A stretch of 64,000 nt of DNA from Desulfobacterales bacterium (GCA_018432925.1 JAHDSC010000101.1:1-64000); one strand, 5' to 3'; counted from the stretch's first letter, positions 9,240-20,177 are shown. Notes: a model not told the origin generated them from the letters alone. Translations and numbers: made by a program.

Positions 9240-10208
9240 TTATGAGAGCATTGCCCGCCAGCCCGGTTCCTCCATCATCGGCTGAAAAAACATGATATAT
9301 GGGCCTCGAATCAGGTGCGCCATAACGCCTGTATCATGGATTTTTCTGATATTATGGTTGACCAGTACCTTGGCAAAACCCAGCTGTGCCATTTCTGCTG
9401 CATCCCATTCGCTGTGAATTAAATACTCCGGCGGATTGGGCTTGGCATCGGGAGTCGAGAATAAGGGTTTGGGGTTTTTGGGAGGATTTGCTCCCAGCGT
9501 CTCCAGCGCCTCACCCGTGGATTTCGGATCCATCATGAAGCTGCCCAACGCGCAGACACCAATTTGTCTGAGTATCATATATCCCAAAAAGCCGGTGGAA
9601 TCGGAGATGGATTCCATGGTTTCAATGGCTCCCTGCTCGAAGCGTTTTTCTTTACCGGGCATGACCGTATGCTCGGCTATTGCCACACAACGCTGGGGCA
9701 TAGCGAAGCGAATGAATTCTTTTTTTTGCTGAATATCCATGCCAAGATCGGTGATCTGTCCCATCGATCGAATCGGAGGCATTTTGGCTTTTATTATCCG
9801 GTAAACAGGTTCCCATGGCCCCTCAATGACCATGGACATGCAGGAGCCGCACAATTCAAAAACCCGGTCAAACTGTTTTTGATGGAAATCGTCGTGGTCC
9901 TGCCAGGTTTTCCACATGGTATACTGATAATTACGAATCGGATTCAGTTCCTTTTCCATATGCAGTTTCCCGCCGCCATAACGACCTGCCAAAGGAAGGA
10001 TTCCGGTCTGAATGTTCGCCTGAAAACCTACGAAACCAGGATGCTCAGCGGTTGTAATACAAACCTTTGGTCCGACTTTATGCATCAGTTGGAAGCTTTC
10101 CTCGGTATTGGCAATTTTTGATGTATTCAGGGCAAGGTAAATCGGACTATCCGGTTCCGTATGCCCCATCGGTTTTTCGTTTGATGGTATTTTTTGATTT
10201 TTGGCCAT
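9240..10208 (-). CDS. sor: sulfur oxygenase reductase (SOR)
   Basis: A 322-residue homologue of the cytoplasmic 24-meric non-haem iron enzyme that, with O2, disproportionates elemental sulfur to sulfite/thiosulfate and sulfide. Compared from memory with the Acidianus ambivalens enzyme, every catalytic position is present at a constant offset of 19. C50 (in VGPKVC) matches the persulfide-forming C31; H105, H109 and E133 match iron ligands H86, H90 and E114; C120 and C123 match C101 and C104. HPGFVGFQ, GILP and GPWEP are also conserved. The N-terminus is about 20 residues longer. AAGGAGAG lies 6 nt before the ATG. No other sulfur genes are adjacent. An O2-dependent enzyme is unexpected in an apparently anaerobic genome. 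Confidence 0.92.
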   Translation of the reverse strand: MAKNQKIPSNEKPMGHTEPDSPIYLALNTSKIANTEESFQLMHKVGPKVCITTAEHPGFVGFQANIQTGILPLAGRYGGGKLHMEKELNPIRNYQYTMWKTWQDHDDFHQKQFDRVFELCGSCMSMVIEGPWEPVYRIIKAKMPPIRSMGQITDLGMDIQQKKEFIRFAMPQRCVAIAEHTVMPGKEKRFEQGAIETMESISDSTGFLGYMILRQIGVCALGSFMMDPKSTGEALETLGANPPKNPKPLFSTPDAKPNPPEYLIHSEWDAAEMAQLGFAKVLVNHNIRKIHDTGVMAHLIRGPYIMFFQPMMEEPGWRAMLS

Positions 10209-10556
10209 GTTTTTCTCTCCTTTTTAATTTTGGCCGATTTATAGATGACAAAGTCTCTAAAAAGACAACGGTACTTCGTGAGAATGTTCAGGGTTTTTGA
10301 GAGTAAAAAAACAGATAAAAAAAAAGATAAAAATCGATACTGGAAATTATTCGTTCCGAATCAATGATGGCGCATGTCGAGAAAGAAGCAGGAATGTCGT
10401 TTCAACTAATAAAATATATTATTCTTACTGAATAATCAAATAGCTTTTGGTGCCGATCGGATCTTATGATAAAATTATAATAATGATTTTGTTTGATTTT
10501 GTTATTAATTTCCAATCGTTGAAAAAAAGTTGGATCAAATGATCGCAGGCTTTTAA
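10209..10556. other. 348-bp divergent intergenic region
   Basis: Separates the sulfur oxygenase reductase gene (minus) from the tamB-like gene (plus) and should hold both promoters. TTGGTG followed after 17 bp by TAAAAT near 10446-10474 is a possible sigma70-type promoter for tamB. No gene is visible. Confidence 0.4.
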
Positions 10557-13500
10557 ATGAAAATAATGACGCGACGAATAAAAATTATTCTTTTCGCAAT
10601 CGCAATCGCATCGCTAATGATAGGGCTTGTGCTTGCTGGATTTCTTTTTTATTTGCACACAAATCATGCCCAATCCATCATCCAAACGAAAATCAACGAA
10701 GCAATCCCCGGCACAATCTCATGGGATCGGTTTCGAATTTCATTGTTTACAGGGAGCTTGGATCTAATGAATTTTCAATTAAAGGCTTCGGACAACGATC
10801 GCCTCGCAGGTTTTGATCGCCTTTTTGTTAATATTTCCTGGGCTTCACTTGTACGAGGCGAACTTTCGGTTTCAGAATTGATCCTTGAAAAACCCTGGGT
10901 CACTTTATGTGCGGACAATCAAGGAAGGCTCAACCTGGCGAGTGCCTTTCCTGCCCCGGAATCGCAAAGCCCGGCATCAAAAAAAAAAAACAAGAAGATG
11001 GTGGCCGATTCACTTTACGCTCCAGTCGGCCCGGATTTCCAATGTATCGGTTGGTTATGAAACGGCAAATGAGAACCACCTTGCCGAGATTCAACACATC
11101 GACCTCGCCGTAGACGCGAATCTTTTGAAAAAAACCGGAAATTTCGAGCTTGAAATGACAGGGGGATGCTTGAACAGCCCGAAAATTAATGGAGAATTCG
11201 AACAATTCAAAATAGCGGGGACACTCAAGGAAAACCGCATCCACCTTCGGGTTTTTACAGCCGCCACTTCCGTCTCCGAGCTGACGGTATCCGGATATAT
11301 TCATCATGTTTTTACACAGCCGCTGTTAGATCTTGAAATCGGTTTGAATGCCTCGCTACCAGAAATTCAGAAAGTTCTCTACCTGAAGACGCCGATGACC
11401 GGGCGGATTATCGCACAACTGAACATACAGGGAGAGCTGGAGAATCCCGATGCTGTTCTGCGACTCGATTATGGAGGTGGTGAAATTTTAAAGAACCGCA
11501 TCGATAATATCCATCTCGACCTTAAGCTCAAAGATCGGTTGATGAATCTTAACACCTTGCACATAGCCGCCGCTTCCGGAAATTTGAGGCTACAGGGATC
11601 GATCAATCTTCAAAAAGCTTTTGCTGTCGGCTTATTGGCGCCTAAAAGAGATTTAGAAGCTATATCCTATAAATTCAATCTGATTCAAGAAGGGATTCGG
11701 TTGGAGCAACTGATTTCCGATGCCGTCAATTTAAAGGGCACGCTATCCTCCGATATTGATTTTTATGGAAAAGGAATTACCGCTCAAAGGTTGCAAGCAA
11801 AGCTCTCGCTGAATGTTTTTGCGTCACAGATGGTCACCGATCAAATCGCAAGGCCTGTTGACTTGCATTTGAATGCCGGAGTTAATTTTAGTGAGGGGAT
11901 TTTATCTGTTGAAAATTTTGCCGTTGTTGCCGACGATCTAAAAATTCAATCTAGTGGCGATTTTGATTTATTGTCCGAGGAATTTCGCGCAGAGCTTTCG
12001 CTGGATGCGGCTCGTCTTGACCAAACCATGTCGTTGCTCGGGATTAAGGATGTTCAGGGAGATTTAAAACTTAAAACCGATGTAAGCGGTTCCTTAAAAC
12101 GGCCGATCTTTGATTTTGTCCTCCAGGGAAATAAGCTTCGTTTTCAAGAATTAACCATCGGAAATATCCGGGTAAATGCCGACTTAAATCCATCGGGCAT
12201 CTTGAACGTTTCCCAACTTTCACTTGACAATCAGGATTCCTCCATAAAAGGCGGAGGGACGGTCCGGCTCTTTAGAGATTCATTTGATTTTGATCCGACA
12301 TTTCCCATGAACTTTTATGCTGATTTCCGAAACATTGACTTCAAAAATTTTCTGAATCAATCGCGTGCAAGTGGAACCATTGATGGGAAGATGACCCTTT
12401 CCGGTGATTCCAAATCATTACAGGCAAAGTTGTCTTTACAGGGGAAAAACGTCGCTGCTGAGGATATCCGGTTCGGCGATTTCATTACGAATGCTCGATT
12501 TTCAAAAGGCAATCTTTATCTTGATCAGATGGAAGTAACAAATCGAAAATCAGTTCTCCGTATCTCCGGAATTTTCGGTTTGCTGGACCCAATGACAATG
12601 AATCCGCTCGAGGACCCTTCTTTTGAGTTTGAACTTGAGGGGGACACCATTTTTATCGAAGATTTTGTCGATACTCTCAAAGGAAAACTCGCTCTGAACG
12701 CCCATCTTGAAGGAAGTGTAGCACAACCGAGGGGAACGATCCGACTGATTGGGACTAACCTTGATCTCGACGCACAGAAACTTGAAAAAGTTGATCTGTT
12801 GTCAAAGCTTGATGGAAAAAGAATCTGGATTGATCCAATTAAAATAACAGTTGCAAAGGATGAATCGATTGAAGGCAGGGGATGGTTTTCCTATGAAAAA
12901 GCGTATCAATTTGGCCTGGTTTCAAAAGGAATTTCTTTCACTAATATTGATAAAATCCTTGATCAGAAAGCGGTAAGCGGAAAAATTGCTTTCGATATTT
13001 CAGGAATTGGTACATTTGAGGATCCTGGAATCAAGGGGGAAATCGCCCTTAAAAACCTTTTTATTCAGGGTAAACCGGCAAATGATGTGAATCTACATCT
13101 GGATGTCCATGACCAACTGGCCAGTGTTTCGGCAAACTCCAATTTCGACTTTAACGCATCTTTCCATTTAAAGAAAAAAGATTTTTGGTTATCCGTTCTG
13201 TTTGATGAAACCGATTTATCGCCTTATTTAAAAATCACAGGCAGGGACGATTTTAGCGGATCCCTCACCGGAAAGATGGAGGCCAAAGGCAATACCGAAG
13301 CAGTCGAGCGGATTGAGGGATTTGTCGATTTCTCCCAATTGGATCTTTTTTTTGATCAAAAACAAATACTTCATTCACGTAATTTTAAAATATTTTTCAG
13401 AAACGAAGAGATCTTTATTCCGGGAATACGACTCGATTTGCTGACGGAAGGATATATTGAAATCAGCGGCAGTGGTGAACTTTCGGGCCCTCTTGGCTTT

Positions 13501-14775
13501 ACATTGAACGGAAACCTTCCGCTGCAAGGAATTAGTTTTTTCGTCAAAGACCCCACCGATTTTGTCGGCAACATTTCTTTTTCCGCCAATTTGAATGGGA
13601 CTCTCCCTCATCCGGATATCCAGGCCGATGTATTCCTTGAAAAAATTGGGTTAACCGTTCCTGCCCTTTCACAAAAGCTTCATGATACAAGCGGCAGGAT
13701 TCGGATTACCCCGCAAACAATAACGATTGACGAGATAAAAGGGCAATTGGATACGGGTCGATTCGACCTGGCAGGAACGATCGATCTTGAAGCGTTTGAG
13801 CCTGTCAGGATGCTTTTATCGATAAATGCAAACGCGCTTCCCATACAAATTCCAGAAACCATGAATATGCTTCTGAATGCTCGTCTGAGGGTTGAAGGCA
13901 CATCGGATGAATCGACGATTCGCGGCGAGACGATCATTCTTGAAGGAACCTATTACAAAGATGTTAACCTAAGCCTTTTGCAAGCCGTTGGGCAAAAAAA
14001 ACGGGAAGCGGTTTTACCGCCTTCGGAGATAGATCTGCCATTTTTTAAAAATATGAACTTGGATATTTCCATAAGCCGAAGGTATCCTTTTATCATAGAT
14101 AATAATCTCGCTCAGCTGGAAATAACCCCTGATCTTCACGTCAAGGGAAATCTGCAGAACCCGATTGTTTCCGGCCGTCTGAATATCGAATCCGGAACGA
14201 TCGAATATCAGAAAAAAACTTTCATTGTCAAAAAAGGCATCATTGATTTTATAAATCCCTATAAAACCGAGCCGCTTCTTGATATACAAAGTGAAGTGAA
14301 TGTAAGGAACTGGATTATATTTCTGGAAATATCAGGTACGATCGATCAGCTCGTATTTACGCTCCGTTCCGATCCTCCCGAAACGAATGGAGATATTCTA
14401 TCGATTCTGGCACTTGGAAGAACGAGTCGGGAAATGATTGAAGGCGCGGGGGGAAAAACCCAGTCTACAGAGCAGATGCTGGCTGAAATTATTGCCTCCA
14501 CTTTTGAAAAGGATATCAAAAAATTTACCGGAATTGATACTTTGGAAGTGGAAAGCGGGGCAAACGGGGATGACCCCGAGCGCATAAAAGTTACCGTTGG
14601 TAAGGAGTTGTCCAAACGGATGGCTGTTAAATACTCGACGGAATCCAAGCAAGGGGAGTTCAGTCAGAGAGCGATCGCGGAATATAAATTCCATGAAAAT
14701 GTGCTGCTGAGTGGGTTTCAGGACAGCGATGGAACATTCGGCGGGGCGTTGAAGTACCGGCTTGAATTTCGTTGA
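10557..14775 (+). CDS. tamB: TamB/DUF490-like translocation protein, apparent frameshift
   Basis: A giant AsmA/TamB-family protein spanning the periplasm, about 1405 residues if one base is removed. The N-terminus has one membrane anchor (about residues 8-32). A very long beta-rich repetitive region follows, and the C-terminal TamB domain ends in ALKYRLEFR. The frame from 10557 and the frame ending at 14775 meet in a run of twelve A at 10979-10990. With eleven A (or fourteen) they join, continuing through IHFTLQSARISNVSVGYE. The Omp85 gene starts 157 bp downstream, the TamA-TamB type of pairing used for outer-membrane protein or lipid transport. The break may be a sequencing error or a transcriptional-slippage site; see findings. 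Confidence 0.88.
10979..10990. repeat. A12 homopolymer at the tamB frame break
   Basis: Twelve consecutive A within the coding strand of tamB. Runs this long are known to allow RNA polymerase slippage and are also error-prone in sequencing. Confidence 0.92.
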
Positions 14776-14932
14776 TTTTTTATCGGGATTCAAATCGTTT
14801 TTTCAGGAACCCTTCATGAGCCGCAACGGCAGGCGCCAACTCCCGGCTTGTCGCGGAAGACCTCCATTATGAGAACTTTTTCGGATTTTTAAAAGATTTC
14901 AGCCGGGCTCTTGCAAGAAAATACGACAAAAC

Positions 14933-17740
14933 GTGATACCGACAAAACCGATTATTTGGATTTGGTTATCCATCGCACTTCTGCTGCAAAGTACTGCAGT
15001 CAACGCCGAATTTCAAGGCGACGATCCTTCTGTTGTTTCTCCCACAGTTTCAAAAATAGTGATCGACATTCAAACCATCCGGGGTCCGGAAATTGATTGG
15101 TACGAACTGGCCGAGGATCTGATTTTTCTTAAAGAAGGGGACACTTTTTCTTCCACCTTGTTGGAAGAATCGCTATCCGCGTTAAAACAATCCGGATGGT
15201 TCCAGGAAATCAACGTGGATTCCAAAACGGAGAATCAACAGATCGCCCTTTTTTTTCATTTAAAACCGTTTCAACTGATCAAGGATATAAAGATCACGGG
15301 GGAATCCCCGCTTTTTGAGCGTGATATTCTTAATGTAATGACGATTTACACCGGTGATGCGTTTATATGGGAGGAGCTTTCCAAACAATCCGCATTGATT
15401 GCGGAAATTTACCGGAGAGAAGGCTTCTTTGCTCCGAAGATTGAAGTAACGGCTCAAGAGGATTCCGATGACGGAAGTTTTGTCATTTACGTAAAAATCA
15501 ACAAAGGTCCCTACCTGATGCTGGATCTGCTTGAAATCGGCGGAAACCGGGTATTTTCCGAGCCCCGGATCAAATCCAGGATGAAAATCTGGCGCTCATC
15601 GGTGCTTCCCGGAAGTTCGGGAAGGTTTGTTGAAAAAGACCTTCAAAAGGATAGCGAGAATTTAATACTTCGATACAGACAAAAAGGGTATGTGGATGCT
15701 GGTGTTGAAACTGCGGTTAAAAAAGATTGGAAGTCGAACCGGGTTTCGGTTTTTATAAAAATTGATGAAGGTCCTCAATATGAGGTTCAATTTTCCGGCA
15801 ATGAAAAGTTTCTGGATAGAACATTAAAAAAAGATTTGGTGATTTTCACCGAGGGCAACCAGATGGGTCGCGGAGTCAGGTCCAGCATCCGAAAAATCAA
15901 AGAGCGATATACAACGGCCGGATATTCAGAGATCCGTGTAACTGCCGAAGAAATGAAAGGATCTGAAGATGAACAAAAAACCCGGATCATCCGTTTCATT
16001 ATTGATGAAGGCCCCCGCTCCATTGTTGAATCCATCCGGATCTCCGGGAACCGATTCTTCAGTGACGAAAAAATAAAAAATGAGATGCTTACCAAAGCGC
16101 CTGGATTTCGTGAAAAAGGTGTTTTTGTTCATAAAGACCTGGAAACCGATCTCATGGCGATCGAATCGCTTTACCTCATGTACGGTTTCATGGATACGGA
16201 AGTAAAGAAAAAGCTCCGATGGAGCCGGGATAAATCCAGAGTCGGTATTACCATAGATATCGAGGAGAAGTCGCAAACAATCGTTTCTTCGGCAATGATC
16301 ACAGGCATAACCGCTGTTGAAAAGGAGGAAGCGCTTCAATCAATCCTGATGAAAACCGGAGAGCCCTTTCAAAAATACCTGATTCAAAGTGATGAAAATG
16401 CTCTGTCTGCCTTAGTTTCAGAAAAAGGGTATCCGCACGTAAAGGTAAAAGGCCATGTTGACATCAGCGAGAATCGGACCAGAGCGAATGTGGTATATCA
16501 TGTTGATGAAGGACCTTTCGTGCGACTGGGGCGGATTTACTTCAAAGGCAATTTTAGAACCAAAGATAAAATTCTGAAAAAGGAACTCGGAATGAAACCG
16601 GGTGATACTTTTTCTTTGGAAAAGATGCTGAAGGGGCAACGAGGCATTCGAAATCTTGAAATATTCGACTCTGTCCGGTTCAAGACAATCGGGCTCCAGG
16701 AAAAACAGGAAAAGGCTCATCTTTTAATCGAAGTCGAAGAAAAAAAGCCTTACTTTTTTGAACTTGAGGGTGGATATGAAACGAAGACCGGTTTTTTTGC
16801 AAATACCAAAACCGGCGATCATAATCTGTTTGGAGCGAACAAGATCGGCCGCATCGGAGGGGGTGTCAGTCAGATCGGCCATCGGGTTGATATGGAAATC
16901 ATCGAAAAAAGGCTTTTCGGTTATCCAATTACATCAAATATGGCGCTTTATGCAGAACGAAGAGAAGAATTTAATCAGGAATTTGGAACGAAAACAATCG
17001 GTGCGGCTGTCGGATTCAGCGGAAAACCATTTCAAAATATCACTGCCGGATTGAACTTCGGGTTTGAACGCAGAGATCAGTTTAGAACCGATATCGGAGA
17101 AGAAGAAAACAGCCAATCCATAAGGGAGGCGCTCGAGCCGAGAACGGTTTTTACAGTTACTCCTTCGATTATCTATGACACACGGGATTCTTTTATTCGT
17201 CCTCGAAAGGGAATTTTTTCATCGCTGACAGTCGCCCTTTCCAAAGGCATGGAAGACTCTTCGGATGATTTTGTAAAATACCGCTATGACATGAGCTTTT
17301 ATTGGACGCCGGTCCACCGCTTGACCCTTGCCTGGCTCGGCCGGATCGGTTATATCGATCCCTATGGCTCGGAGGATAAGGTTCCGGACGATCAGCTCTT
17401 TTTTTTGGGAGGCATCTCGGATGTGAGAGGATTTGACGAGAACCTGCTTGCCTTTGATGCCAGGGGGAAACCCGTCGGTGGTCGTAGTGCCATCTCGGGA
17501 AGCATGGAGACAAGGATTGACGTAGGATATAATTTTGAAGTGACTCTCTTTTTTGATATCGGAAGGGTGAGCAATACATATTACGAAATTGTTTCCGATG
17601 GATTCCGTCCTTCCGCCGGTTTAGGTCTAAGGTATATCACTCCGATCGGGCCCGTCGGTTTTTTATATGGGATAAATCTTGATAGAGAAAAAGGCGAAGA
17701 AAGTGGAATATTTCATTTTTCATTCGGTTATACATTTTAG
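14933..17740 (+). CDS. Omp85/BamA-TamA family outer-membrane protein with seven POTRA domains
   Basis: A 935-residue outer-membrane assembly protein. A signal peptide (hydrophobic residues about 8-21, cleavage near VNA) precedes what I read as seven POTRA repeats, each ending in a strand such as INKGP, IDEGP, VDEGP or EEKKP (roughly residues 35-605). The C-terminal 16-stranded barrel has the Omp85 GGISDVRGF motif, an IGPVGF segment and a terminal phenylalanine (FGYTF). BamA usually has five POTRA domains and TamA three. The GTG at 14933 fits the signal peptide. Placed after tamB, it is most likely the TamA-like partner, although a BamA role cannot be excluded. Confidence 0.9.
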   Translation: MIPTKPIIWIWLSIALLLQSTAVNAEFQGDDPSVVSPTVSKIVIDIQTIRGPEIDWYELAEDLIFLKEGDTFSSTLLEESLSALKQSGWFQEINVDSKTENQQIALFFHLKPFQLIKDIKITGESPLFERDILNVMTIYTGDAFIWEELSKQSALIAEIYRREGFFAPKIEVTAQEDSDDGSFVIYVKINKGPYLMLDLLEIGGNRVFSEPRIKSRMKIWRSSVLPGSSGRFVEKDLQKDSENLILRYRQKGYVDAGVETAVKKDWKSNRVSVFIKIDEGPQYEVQFSGNEKFLDRTLKKDLVIFTEGNQMGRGVRSSIRKIKERYTTAGYSEIRVTAEEMKGSEDEQKTRIIRFIIDEGPRSIVESIRISGNRFFSDEKIKNEMLTKAPGFREKGVFVHKDLETDLMAIESLYLMYGFMDTEVKKKLRWSRDKSRVGITIDIEEKSQTIVSSAMITGITAVEKEEALQSILMKTGEPFQKYLIQSDENALSALVSEKGYPHVKVKGHVDISENRTRANVVYHVDEGPFVRLGRIYFKGNFRTKDKILKKELGMKPGDTFSLEKMLKGQRGIRNLEIFDSVRFKTIGLQEKQEKAHLLIEVEEKKPYFFELEGGYETKTGFFANTKTGDHNLFGANKIGRIGGGVSQIGHRVDMEIIEKRLFGYPITSNMALYAERREEFNQEFGTKTIGAAVGFSGKPFQNITAGLNFGFERRDQFRTDIGEEENSQSIREALEPRTVFTVTPSIIYDTRDSFIRPRKGIFSSLTVALSKGMEDSSDDFVKYRYDMSFYWTPVHRLTLAWLGRIGYIDPYGSEDKVPDDQLFFLGGISDVRGFDENLLAFDARGKPVGGRSAISGSMETRIDVGYNFEVTLFFDIGRVSNTYYEIVSDGFRPSAGLGLRYITPIGPVGFLYGINLDREKGEESGIFHFSFGYTF

Positions 17741-18250
17741 ATCCGGATGGGAAATAAACCTCTGATGGGTTTTCATTTTCTCGAAAACTACCGAAGTGAC
17801 CGATGGGATCCGGTTTCTCCGGAGGGGAACCGCACCAATCGGGCGGAACGCTCACTTCCTTCGGTCACTAACACGATCCGCCCGATCACCAGCTGTTGAG
17901 CTTCTGCTTTCCACGCCCTTTCAGGCTTCGCTCACGCTCCTCCTATCAAGGGCGTTCGAATCGCCAACGGGTTGAGAAGTTCCTTGAATAAGCGCTAAAT
18001 TCTTGAAATCTTTGGCTTGAAACAAATTCAAAGGTTTGTTAAGGTTTCTGGACATATTTTTCGAATCTTATGTTTGGATGATAGAGGAATCCTTGAAAAA
18101 TGCTCAATTTCGTTTGTTTCAAGGAAAACAGGTTTTATACCGAATGAAAACATGCGTATTTCGAAGATTACAATTGAAATCATCCGAAATCCGAAGTGGT
18201 GAGATACAGACGTTTATACTTCAGCCTCTTAGAGAAAGGACAGACAAGTC
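17741..18250. other. 510-bp intergenic region with nested inverted repeats
   Basis: No gene seen. It contains three perfect inverted repeats: AGTGACCGA at 17795-17803 with 17861-17869; ATCGGGCGGA at 17838-17847 with 17877-17886; and ACGCCCTT at 17913-17920 with 17948-17955. The first two are interleaved, so they are mutually exclusive in a single strand. This resembles a REP-like intergenic element or the 3' end of the Omp85 transcript. Confidence 0.6.
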
Positions 18251-20104
18251 ATGATATATCATGACCGATCGAAATGTGGATTTTTGAATTTGAAAGATGT
18301 GGGTCGCCAGGTGCACATGGCGGGTTGGGTGGATGCACGAAGAGATCATGGAGAAGTGCTCTTCATCCATCTGCGAGATCGAAGTGGGATTGTCCAGGTA
18401 GTTTTCAGTCCGGAATTTGCACCTTCCAATGTCTGTCAGTTGGCTGTCTCTCTGCGAAATGAATTTTGTGTTCGCCTGACCGGTCGTGTGATGAAACGTG
18501 AAGAGGGAACCGAAAATCCTAGCCTTAAGACCGGTGCCATTGAAATCATGGCGCAGAATTTGGAAATCTTAAGCCGGAGTAAAAAGCTTCCGTTTCCCAT
18601 TTCAGAAAAGGCGATGGTTGCGGGTGCCGGTATCGGCGGGATTGAATCGGTGGCGGAAGATCTCAGGCTTCAATACCGTTACCTGGACCTTCGTCGCCCA
18701 ACCATGCAGGACCGTTTGATCCGACGTCATCGGATCAACAAATGCGTCCGCGATTATCTTGATGAACGAGGATTTATCGAGATTGAAACTCCTATCCTGA
18801 CAAAAAGTACGCCGGAAGGAGCCAGAGATTACCTTGTTCCCAGTCGACTCCATCCGGGCCGTTTTTACGCCCTTCCTCAGTCTCCGCAACTTTTTAAACA
18901 GTTGCTGATGGTAAGCGGATTTGAACGGTACTACCAGATTGCGAGATGCTTTCGGGATGAAGATCTGCGTCCGAACCGTCAACCCGAATTCACCCAACTG
19001 GACCTGGAAGCATCTTTTATCGAAGAGGAGTTCATCTATGAAATGATCGAAAATTTGCTGGTTCAGATGTTCGAGATCGGTGGTATTAAACTGGATCGAC
19101 CGTTTCCTCGGATGACCTACCAAGAGGCGATGGACAGCATGGGGTCAGACAGACCGGATATTCGTTTCGGCCTCCGTTTTACAGATGCGACGGATATTTT
19201 TAAGTATACGTCATATGGGATCTTCAAACAGATTTTGCAGAGAGGCGGATGCATCAAGGGTATTAACGCAAAAGGTCAGTCGGAAAAACTGAGTAAGAAC
19301 ATTCTTCAAAATGAATACGCCAAACAGATTGTCCCTGGTTTTGGAGCCAAAGGAATGACATGGATGCGAATGATCGAAGGCCGGCTGGAATCAAACATTG
19401 TGCAATTTTTCAGCAGGGAAGAGCAACAGGCGATTATCGGTTGCTTCGATGCAGAAAACGGGGATGTAATTATGATGATCGCTGATCCGTCATACGAGAT
19501 GGTCGTCTCGGCGCTGGGGCAGCTTCGGTTGCACGTGGCGAATCAATTGAATTTGATCCCGAAAAACGCATTCTGTCCGGTTTGGGTCACCGATTTTCCG
19601 CTTTTCAAAATGACGGAAGAAGGGATTTCATCAAACCATCATCCATTGACCGCACCCGCACAGATGGAATTTGATCCGACGGATGAGCAGCAGTTGCTTT
19701 CGCTGAAATCCCGGGCGTTTGATATTGTGATAAACGGAGAGGAACTTGGTGGCGGAAGTATTCGTATCCATGATAGTAAAATGCAGGAAAGGATTTTTAT
19801 GATACTCGGCTTGTCCGAAAATGAGATTGAGGAAAAATTTGGTTTTTTCCTGCGGGCGCTCGAATACGGCGCCCCGCCGCATGGTGGGATTGCACTTGGG
19901 ATGGACCGGACGGCGGCTATGATTCTGGGTAGCGAATCGATTCGAGAGGTCACAGCGTTTCCTAAAAATCGAAGTGCCTATTGCCCTTTGACTCAAGCGC
20001 CGTCTTCTGTTTCAGCCAAGCAGTTAATCGAACTGGAGCTGACGGATTTAAGAAGAGGCGTGAAAAAATTTCGAAAAAGCAATCTGGATATTCGCTGTGC
20101 CTAA
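18251..20104 (+). CDS. aspS: aspartyl-tRNA synthetase
   Basis: A class II aminoacyl-tRNA synthetase of 617 residues that charges tRNA-Asp (or tRNA-Asn too if non-discriminating). An N-terminal OB-fold anticodon-binding domain (GWVDARRDHGEVLFIHLRDR) is followed by the catalytic core with motif 1 (FIEIETPILTKSTPEGARD), motif 2 (RCFRDEDLRPNRQPEFTQLD) and motif 3 near GIALGMDRTAAMI. The bacterial GAD insertion lies between motifs 2 and 3. AAAGGA stands 10 nt before the ATG. The gene ends just before a strong bidirectional terminator. Confidence 0.97.
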   Translation: MIYHDRSKCGFLNLKDVGRQVHMAGWVDARRDHGEVLFIHLRDRSGIVQVVFSPEFAPSNVCQLAVSLRNEFCVRLTGRVMKREEGTENPSLKTGAIEIMAQNLEILSRSKKLPFPISEKAMVAGAGIGGIESVAEDLRLQYRYLDLRRPTMQDRLIRRHRINKCVRDYLDERGFIEIETPILTKSTPEGARDYLVPSRLHPGRFYALPQSPQLFKQLLMVSGFERYYQIARCFRDEDLRPNRQPEFTQLDLEASFIEEEFIYEMIENLLVQMFEIGGIKLDRPFPRMTYQEAMDSMGSDRPDIRFGLRFTDATDIFKYTSYGIFKQILQRGGCIKGINAKGQSEKLSKNILQNEYAKQIVPGFGAKGMTWMRMIEGRLESNIVQFFSREEQQAIIGCFDAENGDVIMMIADPSYEMVVSALGQLRLHVANQLNLIPKNAFCPVWVTDFPLFKMTEEGISSNHHPLTAPAQMEFDPTDEQQLLSLKSRAFDIVINGEELGGGSIRIHDSKMQERIFMILGLSENEIEEKFGFFLRALEYGAPPHGGIALGMDRTAAMILGSESIREVTAFPKNRSAYCPLTQAPSSVSAKQLIELELTDLRRGVKKFRKSNLDIRCA

Positions 20105-20116
20105 GCTGTGAAGCAT

Positions 20117-20163
20117 AAAAGCCTGCCTGTCATAGCAAATGCATGATAGAGGCAGGCTTTTAT
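20117..20163. terminator. bidirectional rho-independent terminator
   Basis: An 11-bp stem AAAGCCTGCCT (20118-20128) pairs with AGGCAGGCTTT (20150-20160), flanked by A and T runs on either side. It lies between the convergent aspS and sodB genes and can serve both. Confidence 0.85.
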
Positions 20164-20177
20164 CGTTTCGCAAAAAA

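Noticed and set aside
16934-17116. Antisense and other-frame open frames inside tamB, the Omp85 gene and the symporter-kinase
   Set aside because: They lie wholly within well-supported genes and show no independent start signals.
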